From: Acanthosoma haemorrhoidale
Taxonomy: Eukaryota > Arthropoda > Insecta > Hemiptera > Acanthosomatidae
Length of the DNA stretch: 64,000 nt
NCBI GenBank assembly: GCA_930367205.1
Contig: OV884011.1
Location: forward strand, 168,031,226 to 168,095,225
Direction of reading: 5' to 3'
The notes under the pieces were generated by a model. The model was given only the letters and a program-made list of their open reading frames with translations. It was not told the DNA's origin and searched no databases. Shown in pieces: positions 49,695-61,502 of the stretch. The position numbers and the translations under genes are program-made. The number at the start of each line of letters is the position of its first letter. The first letter of the stretch is position 1.

Positions 49695-50200
49695 TACATT
49701 TGACAAAAATTTATTTATTACTTGCGTATTTCGAAGCTTTTATCTCAAGATGGTGCGTTATAATCAATTGAAAGCTTGAAATTATTATAAATGATATATG
49801 TTTATTAAATATATTTGTCACATAATTGCATTGTCTTGACTGACTGTCATTAATAGTGTGAACTGCATTCACCAGATCACTGAAATAGTATTACTTTCAC
49901 TGATTTGACTATCTCACAAATGTAATGCCTGAAACATTCAAACATCATTTAATGTAAGGACAATGAAAATGTCCCTCTACGGGGAACCACGGGTTTAGTT
50001 GAATCTTTCCACACTAACACGTTCGATCTTGATCTGAATACTATAATACTATTACACTCATTTCTTCTCATTTAACAATTATATCCCAATTTAGTTTTAA
50101 ATACAACTGCCCTCTCTTGACTCTGCATAATGAACATCTTACATCCAATAATTGCCACTTGATCTAGGACCCAAAGCACGCTATTTATGTCTTAGATATA
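49695..50200 (+). repeat. Old dispersed repeat, partner of 32799-33200
   Basis: It shares several 12-16 base words in the same order with 32.8 kb, at moderate identity. The element type is unknown. Confidence 0.5.
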
Positions 50201-50329
50201 TGACGACATTTTCCATTTAATAAAATGTTATGATTATGAAAAATAAAAATGGCGAGCCATGTAACCACATATACTGATACATGCTATACAAAATATAAGA
50301 CTTGTACATGTAGAAATCCAAGTAGATCC

Positions 50330-50610
50330 TCTCCCTTGAGCTCGGCCATCAAGTTACCAACCACTTCCCGAAGAAGGAGTTAATGACTGCATGCTTAGCC
50401 GGTCTGGGGAAGAGATTGTGAGCTTTCTTGAACGATGGACCGGCTCCGTGTACCTTCTTCTGCATCCACCATTAAATAGGCCTACCATTAAATCACTTAA
50501 GAAGACTAGTTTTCGGCAGGAAGGTATCTCCGACGACCGTTCAACTCAGTCAGTGGAGACCATTGCTTTTGGAGGTGTCCATGCCTACCTGTCATGGATA
50601 TTGTGAGTTA
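50330..50610. other. GC-richer patch with frames on both strands
   Basis: A + frame (50391-50606) of 71 codons and short - frames cross this block. No splice pair or motif decides between them. Confidence 0.25.
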
Positions 50611-50799
50611 TCTGTTTGACCTATTGACCTAAAATTTTAAATCGGTATTACATTTAATTTAAACTATTTTCTATGCCATAGAACATAAATGATTATTCTC
50701 TAAGACTATTATCTTTATCAGTCGAATAATTAACCTGCTATAAAAAAAAAACATGTGAAAATGTATGGAATATATTACGAATTAAAATAAAGTCAAATA

Positions 50800-50940
50800 A
50801 CCCACAATTTTTTTTTCTAAACCCCTTGAATTTATACAATGTGAAAATATGAACAATCAATGAACAAGAACTAACAAATTTTTCTGCTCATTCTGCTATG
50901 CGCAGATGCATTTGAAGGAGGTTGGGTTACATATATACGA
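50800..50940 (-). mobile_element. Retroposon 3' tail, inverted copy
   Basis: The reverse complement shows cctccttcaaatgcatctg, then ttgttcat, then a ggggttt plus A-rich end, the same order as at 25360-25571 and 4380-4571. Confidence 0.55.
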
Positions 50941-51626
50941 TTGAAGTTAAAAGGAAAATACATAAATACATTACAAGGTGATGAGGCTCACCTTCGGTTT
51001 ACAAATTTTTTTTGTAATTAATAATACAGTTATAACCTTAGTTACAAATTCACACATCGAGTACAGTGCCAATCAATGTGACATGTTAGAAAACCTGCTT
51101 TTGACTGTGCGTAATGAAAATTAATTTGTTAAAACGTAAGGGATAAATCGAAAAGGAGTAATTAGTAAGATATTCGAAACCTTTAACTTTGTTTTTTTTT
51201 GTTCGTTTACCATTCTATGATGCCGGTGACCATCACAATCTCGCTGATGCGTTGCTTCAGCCGGCACTTCTAGTAACCCAACACCGGTCTGCAACTCTCA
51301 GCATCAGTCCAGCAAGACAATAAACCAATCGACAGTATGATAAAAACAGGGCCTCTCTCATTGTAGATCGGCTTGTACAATCGCTACACAGATTTCAAAC
51401 AGTGTTGGGAAAAAAATAAAGGTTAAACATTAAACCAACACGAGTTGTTTAAGTAAACTTCAATCGAAGCGAACAACTGACATACCGTCTAAGTGCTTCA
51501 ATATCGTATGAAATCGCTCACAAAATTAAAGATAATAACGGCATTATCATCAGCAACGAAATTAAGATCACAAAGAAATTATCACACTTTTAAAGATAGA
51601 AATTTATAAATTTAATTATTGAGTTC
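50941..51626. other. No gene recognised
   Basis: AT-rich sequence with a GC-richer patch at 51220-51310. Nothing is supported. Confidence 0.35.
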
Positions 51627-52037
51627 CTTTCAATCCAAAGTCCTGAGAACAATAGTAAATGCCCCTTATTATGTCAGCAACAAAACCCTTCATAACGACC
51701 TTAATATACCCTACATTCTAGAACTCATCCCTTCCAAGTTTATGAAATTCCACAGTAGCCTTTCCAACCACCCTAATCCTGTAGCACAGTCTTTGCACTG
51801 TGCCACTCATCCCTATAATCCTCCTCGGAGACTGAAACGGCAGTGGCCTCGTGACCTGCTATAATCGCGTGACAGTGGGAGTCCTGGCAATGGCCAGTTT
51901 CTCCAATCATGTCCTATTGTATGAATGAGTGAGTGAATGATGACTGTAAATATGGTATGAATGAGATCATTTATCTGTATTATTATTGCCTTATAAAAGG
52001 CAGATTGTAATTATTACAAAAAAAAAAAAAAAAAAAA
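51627..52037 (+). mobile_element. Jockey-like 3' fragment with long poly(A) tail
   Basis: The + frame reads VLRTIVNAPYYVSNKTLHND and continues as in the 30-kb copy. Its 3' UTR has its own deletion and ends in a long A run (about 52018-52037). The clean tail suggests a younger insertion than the others. Confidence 0.88.
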
Positions 52038-52814
52038 TTATTGAGAATATTTGGAGAATGTTTAATATACAATCTCAGTTGATGTCTCAGTTATAATAAA
52101 CTAAATTCGTGAACTATAAAATGTGATTGGTTTAATTGTAGTGTTTATAATTTAAAAATGAATAAATTGTGAAGAAAAACTTAGAATATTTTTATTCACA
52201 GCAAATTAACGTTAGTGTGGCCTGGACTGATTTTAGCAAAACTGCAAAGTTCATAAAAGAGATTTGTAAGCTTCGAGAATATACCAAATGTAATTACAAA
52301 GGGAAGTAACCTACTGACCTACTGAAACCTTTTTTCCGGCCACTTTCACACATATATAAGCATTAAAACAAAACATTACTCACCTCGCAAGGCATTGATA
52401 ATTTTACCTGATACGACAGACTCACCTGTTGTAAATTATAAATACACAGTACTCTGAGGTTAGCCAGAGGAAAGGTTTACAGCGATACCCAAAGTCGTAA
52501 ATTATAGCTGCGAAGTATATTTATTATCAAAGTCTGCTTCCCTTCACCATTTCCCTTGAGCTTGACAGTAAGTTTATTTATGTTTTTAAAATGTATACGA
52601 ACGTGCATTTTCCCGATCGGATATGCATAGATGCATAAATAAGAACATAGGCAGACATGTAATCTGACACTAAGGCCAGGAATGTCGTCTTTTACAAAGC
52701 CGGTTTATAATATTTATTATTTTGTTTCTTTGAGAACGTTCGGTCAAATGAACGATGAAGGAAGTGCACGGCTGGTCATGCGCAGGCCTATTTTTGAATT
52801 GAATAAATAATAAA
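52038..52814. other. No gene recognised
   Basis: AT-rich sequence between the poly(A) end and the minisatellite. Confidence 0.35.
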
Positions 52815-53250
52815 ACAATAATTATTCACTAGCCTGTTGTTGAACTAATGTGTGCAAATATTCACAATAATTATTCGCTAGCGTATTGTTGAACTCATGT
52901 GAGCAAACATTCACAATATAACAATAATTATTCGCTAGCCTATTGTTGAACTTATGTGTGCAAATATTCACAATAATTATACGCTAGCATATTGCTGAAC
53001 TCATGTGAGCAAATATTCACAATATAACAATAATTATTCGCTAGCCTATTGTTGAACTCATGTGTGCAAATATTCACAATAATTATTCGCTAGCCTATTG
53101 TTGAACTCATGTGTGCAAATATTCACAATATAACAATAATTATTCGCTAGCCTATTGTTGAACTCATGTGAGCAAATATTCACAATATAACAATAATTAT
53201 TCGCTAGCCTTTTGTTGAACTCATGTGTGCAAATATTCACAATATAACAA
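52815..53250 (+). repeat. Minisatellite, eight units of about 50-60 bp
   Basis: Units contain attattcgctagcctattgt and gaactcatgtg-gcaaatatt. Two length classes exist, with and without an extra atataac block, and they partly alternate. The - strand frame across it is a by-product. Confidence 0.93.
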
Positions 53251-55940
53251 TACATTACTCTTTTACATCTACCAGCGGTAACAATGTCTTGCACAACACA
53301 ATCTACAGATATATAAAAATTGATGAGTTGAGCGAAACTCTGGACTCCCTGGACAAAATTACACCAAATTTGATACACAATAGACTGTGAGGATGGGAAG
53401 AAACTATAAAAATAACAATATCATTTTCAATTCCATGGTTTCCGGGGTCGCTATGGTGGTTTGTGACAGTACCGATGACATTTAAGGCCACAAAGTGGAT
53501 TTGAGATCGCCAAGTTTCTCCTAATCAATTTCACTTGCTGAAGGATGAGTTACCCAATAATCTATTTATTTTATTGCACCAGGAGCTGAAACTAAAATTA
53601 TTATATACAATCTTGAGTTAAATTAATCTTATAGTGAATTTTTAAAATATTCTACGATTAACTTGATTTTATTCTGAATAAAGAATTAAATTGCGCGTCC
53701 TTTTCCTATATCTATATACACAAGTAAACTATACAAATAATAATAAACAAACACTGTGTAATTCTATATAATTAAATAAAGGTTACACATTAGTTATCAC
53801 ATATAGGTTGCAAGAGGTTATGGTGGCAGCTATAACTAAAATATTTGACTTTATAAATGTTATGCTGTAGTTATACTCACAATAACCAGACAAGGCAGTA
53901 TTGATATAATCCATTCCTTTTTCAGTCTAATAGAAGCTTGAGATAAATAAATACCATGGCAACTCCATGTAAGGAACGTTTGTTTGTTTGTAGGCGATAA
54001 TTCACAGGATGTGGTCAACACATTTTGAAACTTGTTATGGGCTGGGTAGTTGTAACGGGTCCAATTGAAACAGTTTTATGGCATTGGGATTTCTAGGTGG
54101 GCAAAAGGTTAGTGAGATAATAACCAGGTACGTTTCTTTATTGTGATGTAAAGAACAGTTATTCCCGATGATAAAATAAAACAAATACAATCAGGCCGTA
54201 TAAATAACTGCAGACTGGAAGATAGATTGAAACCGATACTTGTCAAGTTATAACTGAAACATATAAATCACAGTACGACTATACTCCATTCCCAATAGGA
54301 TAGGAATCTGTCGCTGAAGACATAACGTACCTTTGGTAGATCACAGACAACAGTACTACGGCATAGATATCACACTAGCGAGGCATCCGGTCCATGGAAT
54401 ACCCCTAAGACATTCACACAGTCCTGTCACCTCCAACGTCGCGTCCACGCCTCTTTTCGTCTCTCGGTCATCAATCATGTCTGTTTAAGATTCACGGCCA
54501 TAAAACTAGAAATACCTTAACATCTGCAAGTCTAATGGCCAGTCTGGCCAATATCCCACCGCTGGGGTCCCTCTGTGACCGCAACATATTTTAACTCAAA
54601 TATAACAAAGTACTGTAAAAGAAAAAAAAGGACGGAAGATAAAACCGTCAAGAATCCCGGAAATATTTTGAACAGTTAAAACCATTCTTCTTCACTCTCA
54701 AATTAACTTGTCGACTAAATTATATTACATCGATTAAATATTATTGACTAAATAATATTTTAAATATATTTGTTTTTGTAATTATTCCGCATTTAAGTTC
54801 ACTTCGCTCTATTAGCGATGATATTATCTATATATGGACCGTTTATTTAGAAACTGATGTAAGTCCATTTTATCTTCTTTCGAGATATTAAATTATATTT
54901 AGCATTTTAGTAGATTCAAAAATATAAATACGACGTTTTGGCAATATTTCAACCAATTTAGAAATATCTAACTTGATTACATAAATGACTTTTATTTAAA
55001 TTTAACTAAAATAATATATTGTCTCAGGGTCGTATATGGACTTACACCACTTTTATAATTATCTTTATAATATCTTGGACCATAGTAAAATAATGACTTA
55101 TTATTACTTCCTACCTGTATTTCTATCTGATGTTAACATGAAATTGTCCATTTATAGAAGAATTTCAGGTAAAATAGACTTAAACCACTTTCACAATCAA
55201 TTATTAACAAAGTATGGTTTTGTGAATATTGTGTAGGTCTTGGATCATCTTTTGTCTATTGTGCCGAGCAAGCCATAAAATAAAATCCTTTCTATTTGGA
55301 CTCTTTTCTGCTATTTCAGAGGTATTTTGTATTTAATTGATAGTGGTTCTGTTGCCATATGTTATTGCCTATTGTTAATTTTCTTGGTGGCGCTAGTTTT
55401 TGTCAGAAATATTATTTGCTAAAACCATTCGGCCTCTTTAGTATTACTCTGAGCTTTTTCTTTTTTTTTTCCTCAGTTACTAATAATTGTTTCTAAAAAT
55501 AAAACAAATAGATGTAAATAATTAAAATATTGTTAAAAAATAATTAAGTCTTTTTTCTATTGCGCTATTGTTTCAGTCAAATTTTGTTGTGAAATAGATC
55601 CGGCTATTATTTTATACAGTTACTAGTTACTAGCCAAAGAATTATTATATTTTCTTTTGTTTTTGTTTTATTACTTTTTCTTATACTTCCTGTATTTATA
55701 TCCCTATGCACTATGATCCAAGGAGTTTTTAAATATATCTTCTTGGCTCAAAGTCTTATAGCGGTAGAAATCATCACCTGTTCGAAGGTGAAGTTTATCT
55801 TTTCGGACTACAATAATACAATATATCTTTGTAAAACCTATCACATTAACAGAAGCCTTTCCTCAAAAGTACATTATAAACTTTGTTTCTAATCCCACCA
55901 TGTGCCCATATACCATTTGTATGTTCTTGAATAAAGTTGA
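53251..55940. other. No gene recognised
   Basis: AT-rich sequence. The GC-richer part 54370-54600 has only short frames. Confidence 0.4.
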
Positions 55941-56018
55941 ATGGAGAGGAAGAGAAGACCGAGACGTGAGCGTAGGCGACCAAGACGTGACCGCAGACAT
56001 TACAACTCGGGGTCATAA
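55941..56018 (+). other. 25-codon arginine-rich small ORF
   Basis: An ATG frame encodes MERKRRPRRERRRPRRDRRH then YNSGS and a stop. Thirteen of 25 residues are Arg. The codons mix CG and AG types, so it is not a simple nucleotide repeat. No promoter or splice site is visible. Confidence 0.25.
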
Positions 56019-57689
56019 ACTTTTATAGTCAGAGCATGAGTCCTTTGTTTGAACAAGTCGGCTTTTACTAGCCATTATGAAGGCTCTGTGGGAAGTTATT
56101 ATCACACCCGGTCTTGTACAGTCCGTCCGGTACATAATAGCGGGGATAATTAGCATGAGTCAATTATCAAAGACCACTCTTTGCTTTCTCAATGAATGCG
56201 AAGCAGACCAGTATTGGGGATACCCTCAATAAACGGGGCCCAAACTGTGGAGACTTAAGCCGGGCTCATTAAAAAATGGAGAATTTTAAAACAATTTAAA
56301 AATCCTAGCCCACTACTTGAGATCGGAAATTGTTAAGTTTTATAATAGAAAAATTATTTTTGTCATTATTGAATTTTGATCTAGTGTGCGGTTTATGTCA
56401 GGGTAAAGGCATACTTTTGCAAATTTCGCTCTCGCGTTGTGTAAAATTTCAAATAAACAACCGCCTATTATTGATCAGGTAAACAATTCGAACATTTGAT
56501 GGAGAAATATTTTTATCCATATCATGTTTTTTTTTGAGTGGAGGGTGAAAAATTAATTTTTTTATTCCAATAACGAATCCAATTTCTGATTTTCAAAATT
56601 CCCATGTTTTCCCCCCAAATAGAATCACTTCTTTTTTCGGACAGAAATGCATGGAATAAAAAAAGCTTAATAAAATAACAAATTAATAAATAAAATAAAA
56701 TTAACAAAATAAGGAGAGGTCTAAAGTACAAAAAAAAAATCACTAAAATTAAAAACGGTAAAAAGTTCCCTAGCGAAAAAATTGCCATTTAGGGCCTGCA
56801 CTGTAATTAACATATTTGCTTTTGAACGTGCTAGCTCGAGCAGGGTTGATTGTAGGGAAAGGTCGAAAACAACAAAAGTTGTAATAGTATGTCTGGCGAG
56901 AATCTCATACTGCGGACCTGTTTAATTTTACCATCAAGTGCTTTGGATCTACAAGCGCAGGCGAATCATAAAAAAAGTCTAATTACCGGCTTTAACAGCC
57001 TCGCGGAGCCTCCAAGGCCCCCGTCTTTATTTCTATTTTTAATTATTGTGATCAGAGCTTAGAGCCTCCTTTAGATTACATCGGAACTTCAGAGATGGCC
57101 GTAAAACTTGTCATTATGATTTGTATACAATTATATATTTAATAATGCATGTTTTCTTCGTCTTTTCGTGACTACACTTTCAAGGTTCTACCGACACTAC
57201 ATAAGCAGTCCCAAAGTCTAAAAAAAAATCTTCTGCAATATTGCTCATGTATGTATGTATGTAAGAAAATTACGAAATTGCATTCAATTATCTTCAATTG
57301 TTTAAAAGATAAAAACGATTGAACGTTTTCGGTGCACTTGAAGGCGATGAGTAGTGTTTTTTTTAATCATTTATTCGGCCAAATACTACTCCAAAAGAAA
57401 CTCTATTTTTAGAGATTGGGTAAGAAGATGTTTGTATCACTTTAACTTTAATCATGACAATATAACTTTAAACACCATTAATACAAAATTTCACAGACGC
57501 ATAGGTTATCAAGCTAGGCATTTGTGGCCAGGGTAACAGACAAGTATCAAAAACTTTAAAAAGAGTACATCGTTTAGGATTTTTAGTTTTTGTTATCCTT
57601 TTTTGGTAGTGCGGTTGAACAGTAACAATAAAACTTGTAATTAATGCCAATGATACTACATATTTTACAGAAATTCTACAGTATATATA
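56019..57689. other. No gene recognised
   Basis: Mostly AT-rich. 56180-56230 reads NECEADQYWGY, faintly like the CEAVRYLG block of the Jockey family at 30.4 kb, and may be another relic. Confidence 0.35.
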
Positions 57690-59540
57690 TATATATATTA
57701 TGTGGCACTACAACGCGTTACAGTGTCTAGGCCTCCTCAATAAGCAACCTACAGTAGTCTCTCTAGTGCCAAGGCTCCTCGCGAATCCGACCATGCAGTA
57801 ATCCAGTGAAGTCTTGGGCTTCCGACCCTTCTTTGTCCGTGGATGACTTCCATTAGCAGTTTCCTCATGATCTACTCCTCATTCATTCTCGCCACATGCC
57901 CAGCCCACCTTAATCTCGCTCGCTTTACTAAAGAGGCATGTTGTACACACCATAGAGGTTTTAAGTTTCCTGGTTGGTCCTCCTACAACATCCGTGGATA
58001 AGGGTGGGGCTACATATTCGGTATAAAATCTTGGTGGTTTTATGGAGAAGAATTTTTGTCCTCCTTTAATAAACCTACTTTACAAGTTGTGTCTCAGCGC
58101 AAAGTAGCTCCGGTTTAGTACCCGGGCATACTATGGGGGTTTCCCATCAATCCGGAATGGCCTCATTCACCCATGTGTAGAGCTTTTTCAAGATCAGCGC
58201 CGCTATACTTAAAAATTTCTGCTTGGAGATCATCTATCCCCTGTGCCTTGTGGATTTTTTTTTCAACAGCTTCTGTAACTTCTTCATCATTGGTGCTTCA
58301 AATAGGCTTAACTTGCTCTTCTCCGTAAATGACTGCGAAATGTTTCTTCCACTGGTTCACGCAGGCCTCTTTCTCTACGAGGATGTTGTCGTTGAGATCT
58401 TTGCAAGCGGTGTCGTTGGCTTGACTGGTTTTCTGTGTTGATTGATGAACTTATATAATTTCTGCATCTCTCCTTCTGCACTGAATGCTTCGGCTACTTC
58501 GAGTTATTTTTTCTACCAATCCCGCTTCCTTCTTCTCCTCTTTTTGCCCACCAGAATGTGATCAAATCGGTTCACAGTGTTACTGTCTGGCGAGATCAAA
58601 GTTTCCTTTTCTATTAGCTTATAGGGGAAGATAGTGCTACCAATGAACTGATTAAGCCTCAAAGTTAATGGACAGGTGCCCGTTGTCATTACGACTGTCT
58701 TCCAATGGTAGGGAAATATATTTTTTCTTTGCTTACTTTGTCAATCATGTTTCCCATCACGTAGAGCAGAGTCAATGTGTTTTTTTAGTTGCTCGTAAAA
58801 CTGCTCTTCCTGAACTTCATCCAATGCTTCTGTGGGAGCATGTACACTGAAGATACTGAAGTTATAGAACCTTCCCCTAATGCGCAACGCCAAGATTCGC
58901 GGACTTATTAGATCGTATCCTATAAAAAGGCTCCGGAAAGATCTAACAACGAATTCGGTCCTAAAAGTATGGGCCATTTTGCCACAGCTATAATAGACTG
59001 TGTGATGCTGCTTCTATAGGATCCCTTTTCCAGTCCATCTTAACTCCTGGATGGAAGTAAGGTCCAATTGTTCCTTGTCGATTAAGTTGCCATGTTCCAG
59101 TATGGGAAATTAAACTGTTGAGGTTTGCTAATTGTTGAGGTTTCATAGTGGGCCCACTTACAACTGCCAACTTCGCCTGATTTAAAGGATGGTCTACTCC
59201 CACGTCGCAGTAGGTAACTCAACCAGCGAATGCTGCCATTGACCAGCTATGAGCCAGCTTCCTCCACCACTAGGAATAGATGTCCTGCTGCCGACATTCC
59301 CCAACCTGACAGGCCAGGACCCGGGTTACTCCAGGGCCACCCTGCCAGGAACCCCTCTCCTGTCAGTTCACATACACAGTAGGGATTTTGTACCCCACCT
59401 CAGACTGAGTTGCTCAGCTTAGCGGTTCTCACCGCGTGTAGGAAGGAGTTGAGGAGAAGAGGCTGCTCATTGGTCGTTGCTGACCATAAGTTGCGCTTCA
59501 CTCTCTCCTATGAGTCTCGGAATTCTTCAATAACGAACTA
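57690..59540 (-). mobile_element. RTE-like non-LTR retrotransposon remnant
   Basis: Read on the - strand, 59540-59000 is a GC-rich 5' region. 58977-58741 encodes an AP-endonuclease part with GRFYNFSIFSVHAPT. About 58690-58540 continues with IGSTIFP, the D-S-N-TVNRFDHILV block and a basic run. The final part (57890-57720) reads HGQRRVGSPRLHW and RGALALERLL, the usual C-terminus. Most of the RT core is missing and stops are frequent. It resembles the RTE-type elements often mis-annotated as craniofacial development protein 2. Confidence 0.82.
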
Positions 59541-61381
59541 AAGAAATTGAGTAATCATAACCTATTAAACAAAACGATTTAATGAAATGAATACGAAACA
59601 ATTGATGATTAAAGTAATGAAAGTAAACATTCACAAAATTCTATATCATCTCCGTCAAGCAATGTCACAACCTAAACCTGAGTAGTGTTGCCAATACAAA
59701 ATTGTTTGACAACCAAGTTGATCGTCAATGGGACCCTCAACACGCCCCATTCATTCCCACTGTACGTAGGAATTCGTAACCCGTCCTACAACTGTTTTAT
59801 TTTAATATAAAAAAAAAGTCATTAACTAATTGTACGTTGTTAATGAGTAGGTCAAGATCTTAAATCAAGGGCTCTAAAGACTGCGATTAGTTCATGACTT
59901 TGGGCAGAAAATCTAGCCCACGTAACCTAAAACTGCTGTGGCCTTCACGATGCACTAAGACTGACCACACCAGATCTCTAGAATGTCTCCTCCAAGATCG
60001 ACAAGCGCCACTAGTAAACAACACATACACATCTAATAGAAATTCATCGGAGGGGTTTTGAGTTCTTTTTAAGTTGTACCGTGGACCTCCTGAGATTATC
60101 TATTCTGTAGACATGGTGGTGCGGGAGGACATGGCTGGACTCTCAACGCCATTAAGAACTTCTCTTTAGAAGATTATAAAGAGAATGTACAAGTGTGAAA
60201 CACATAGCTATCTTAGTAAATCTAAAATGTCTAAATTAAAGGAATAAGATCGAAAGTGAAGGAACGATACCGGGAGATGGCCCGGGCATCGAAATGAGTT
60301 TCTTAAATATTGGATATATAATCGGGTGTTCAGATGCCTAAGAACTAGGTTCTACCTAATATTGAGCTAAGATCCAAAGAGGTAAAAATTAGTTACCTAC
60401 TAATACACTCGTCCACAAACAAATTTGATGAAGATCTAACATCATTCTTTAATCAACCTGAAGTTAACAAATACAGCCATTCCTGTCAAACTATGGATTT
60501 AAATTCTCTAATAAATCTAAAAATAACATCTGAACTTTGAAAGCTTATTAGTTTTCAAAGCGCTGGAATGTACCTTAGACAATTTAAACTGCTATCACAT
60601 AAAGTGTTGACACAGACTATCGCCACATAAATTAGAAACTCTCCTTTCAACTACTGGAAAGGCAGTCAACATAACTCGGTTCTGAAAAGACTACGTCTTC
60701 AGACAAGTCGTCTCTAAAGAAGACAACAAGCTGTCAGTTCCCGGAACAGTTTTGCTGACTTTGTGTTGACCGTCTTTCCATTGTCTGTTAAACGTTTGCA
60801 GTTGCCACCGCAAAATTATTGTTATTATAACTATTTTAAAAAACGTCCTGGTTCACGTTATTTACGTAAGTCTCAGAGAATATATATTGAGGGGAAGTGT
60901 CTAAACTAAAATTCAAACAGTTGGTTGGGAATTTAACGAAATAATTAAGTACTAAATAGAAACTAAAATACAAATATCTGGCAAATGTTACTGATAAATA
61001 ACAGATGTTAAGAATTCCTGTTGAGTCTAAAGGGACTTGGAAATACTAAAACGAACCAGATACAATCTCACTATATAATGTATATTTTAAACAGTGATTT
61101 AGCACATAATTAACGCGACGAAATCAAAATGTCAGGAGGAAAAATCATCGGGCGCCGGAATTTCCATAACTGCTACAAATTTTCTATGAGATACGATTAA
61201 AATTTTAAAGTGAATTTGTCATTTTTACTTTATTGCTGTCAATTATTATTATTATTCCCTAGAACATATTTACAGGCAGTACTTTTTTGCAAGCATATCG
61301 ACGACTTCTCAACTGACTCACTCCAACAATTAAACAAGCGGGGGAACCAGTGCTCTCCAAAAAAGAAACAAGTTTAATTAC
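59541..61381. other. No gene recognised
   Basis: AT-rich sequence with nothing supported. Confidence 0.4.
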
Positions 61382-61502
61382 ATGCAGTCGTGAAGAGATG
61401 TCTGAGCCATAATTCTGGCTCTCGTTTAAGGAGATATCATCTTCAGATCTGGCAACGCTGGAGGACTGGACCATTTCGCTTCCGAGGATCTCCATCTTTC
61501 TT
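61382..61502 (-). CDS. Candidate coding exon, Ser/Glu-rich
   Basis: After ttctacaactgatgtacag the - strand is open with coding-like codon use: KMEILGSEMVQSSSVARSED then ISLNESQNYGSDISSRLH, to a CAT|GTAATT donor. A second frame from the same acceptor is open for 19 codons. No family recognised. Confidence 0.3.

Noticed and set aside
53058..53378. 106-codon - strand frame with repeated CYIVNIC and HEFN motifs
   Set aside because: Translation of the minisatellite; unit lengths not divisible by three shift the frame elsewhere, and there is no gene signal.
57240..57700. Short (tatg)n and (at)n runs and a 60-codon frame
   Set aside because: Simple repeats and chance frames without support.
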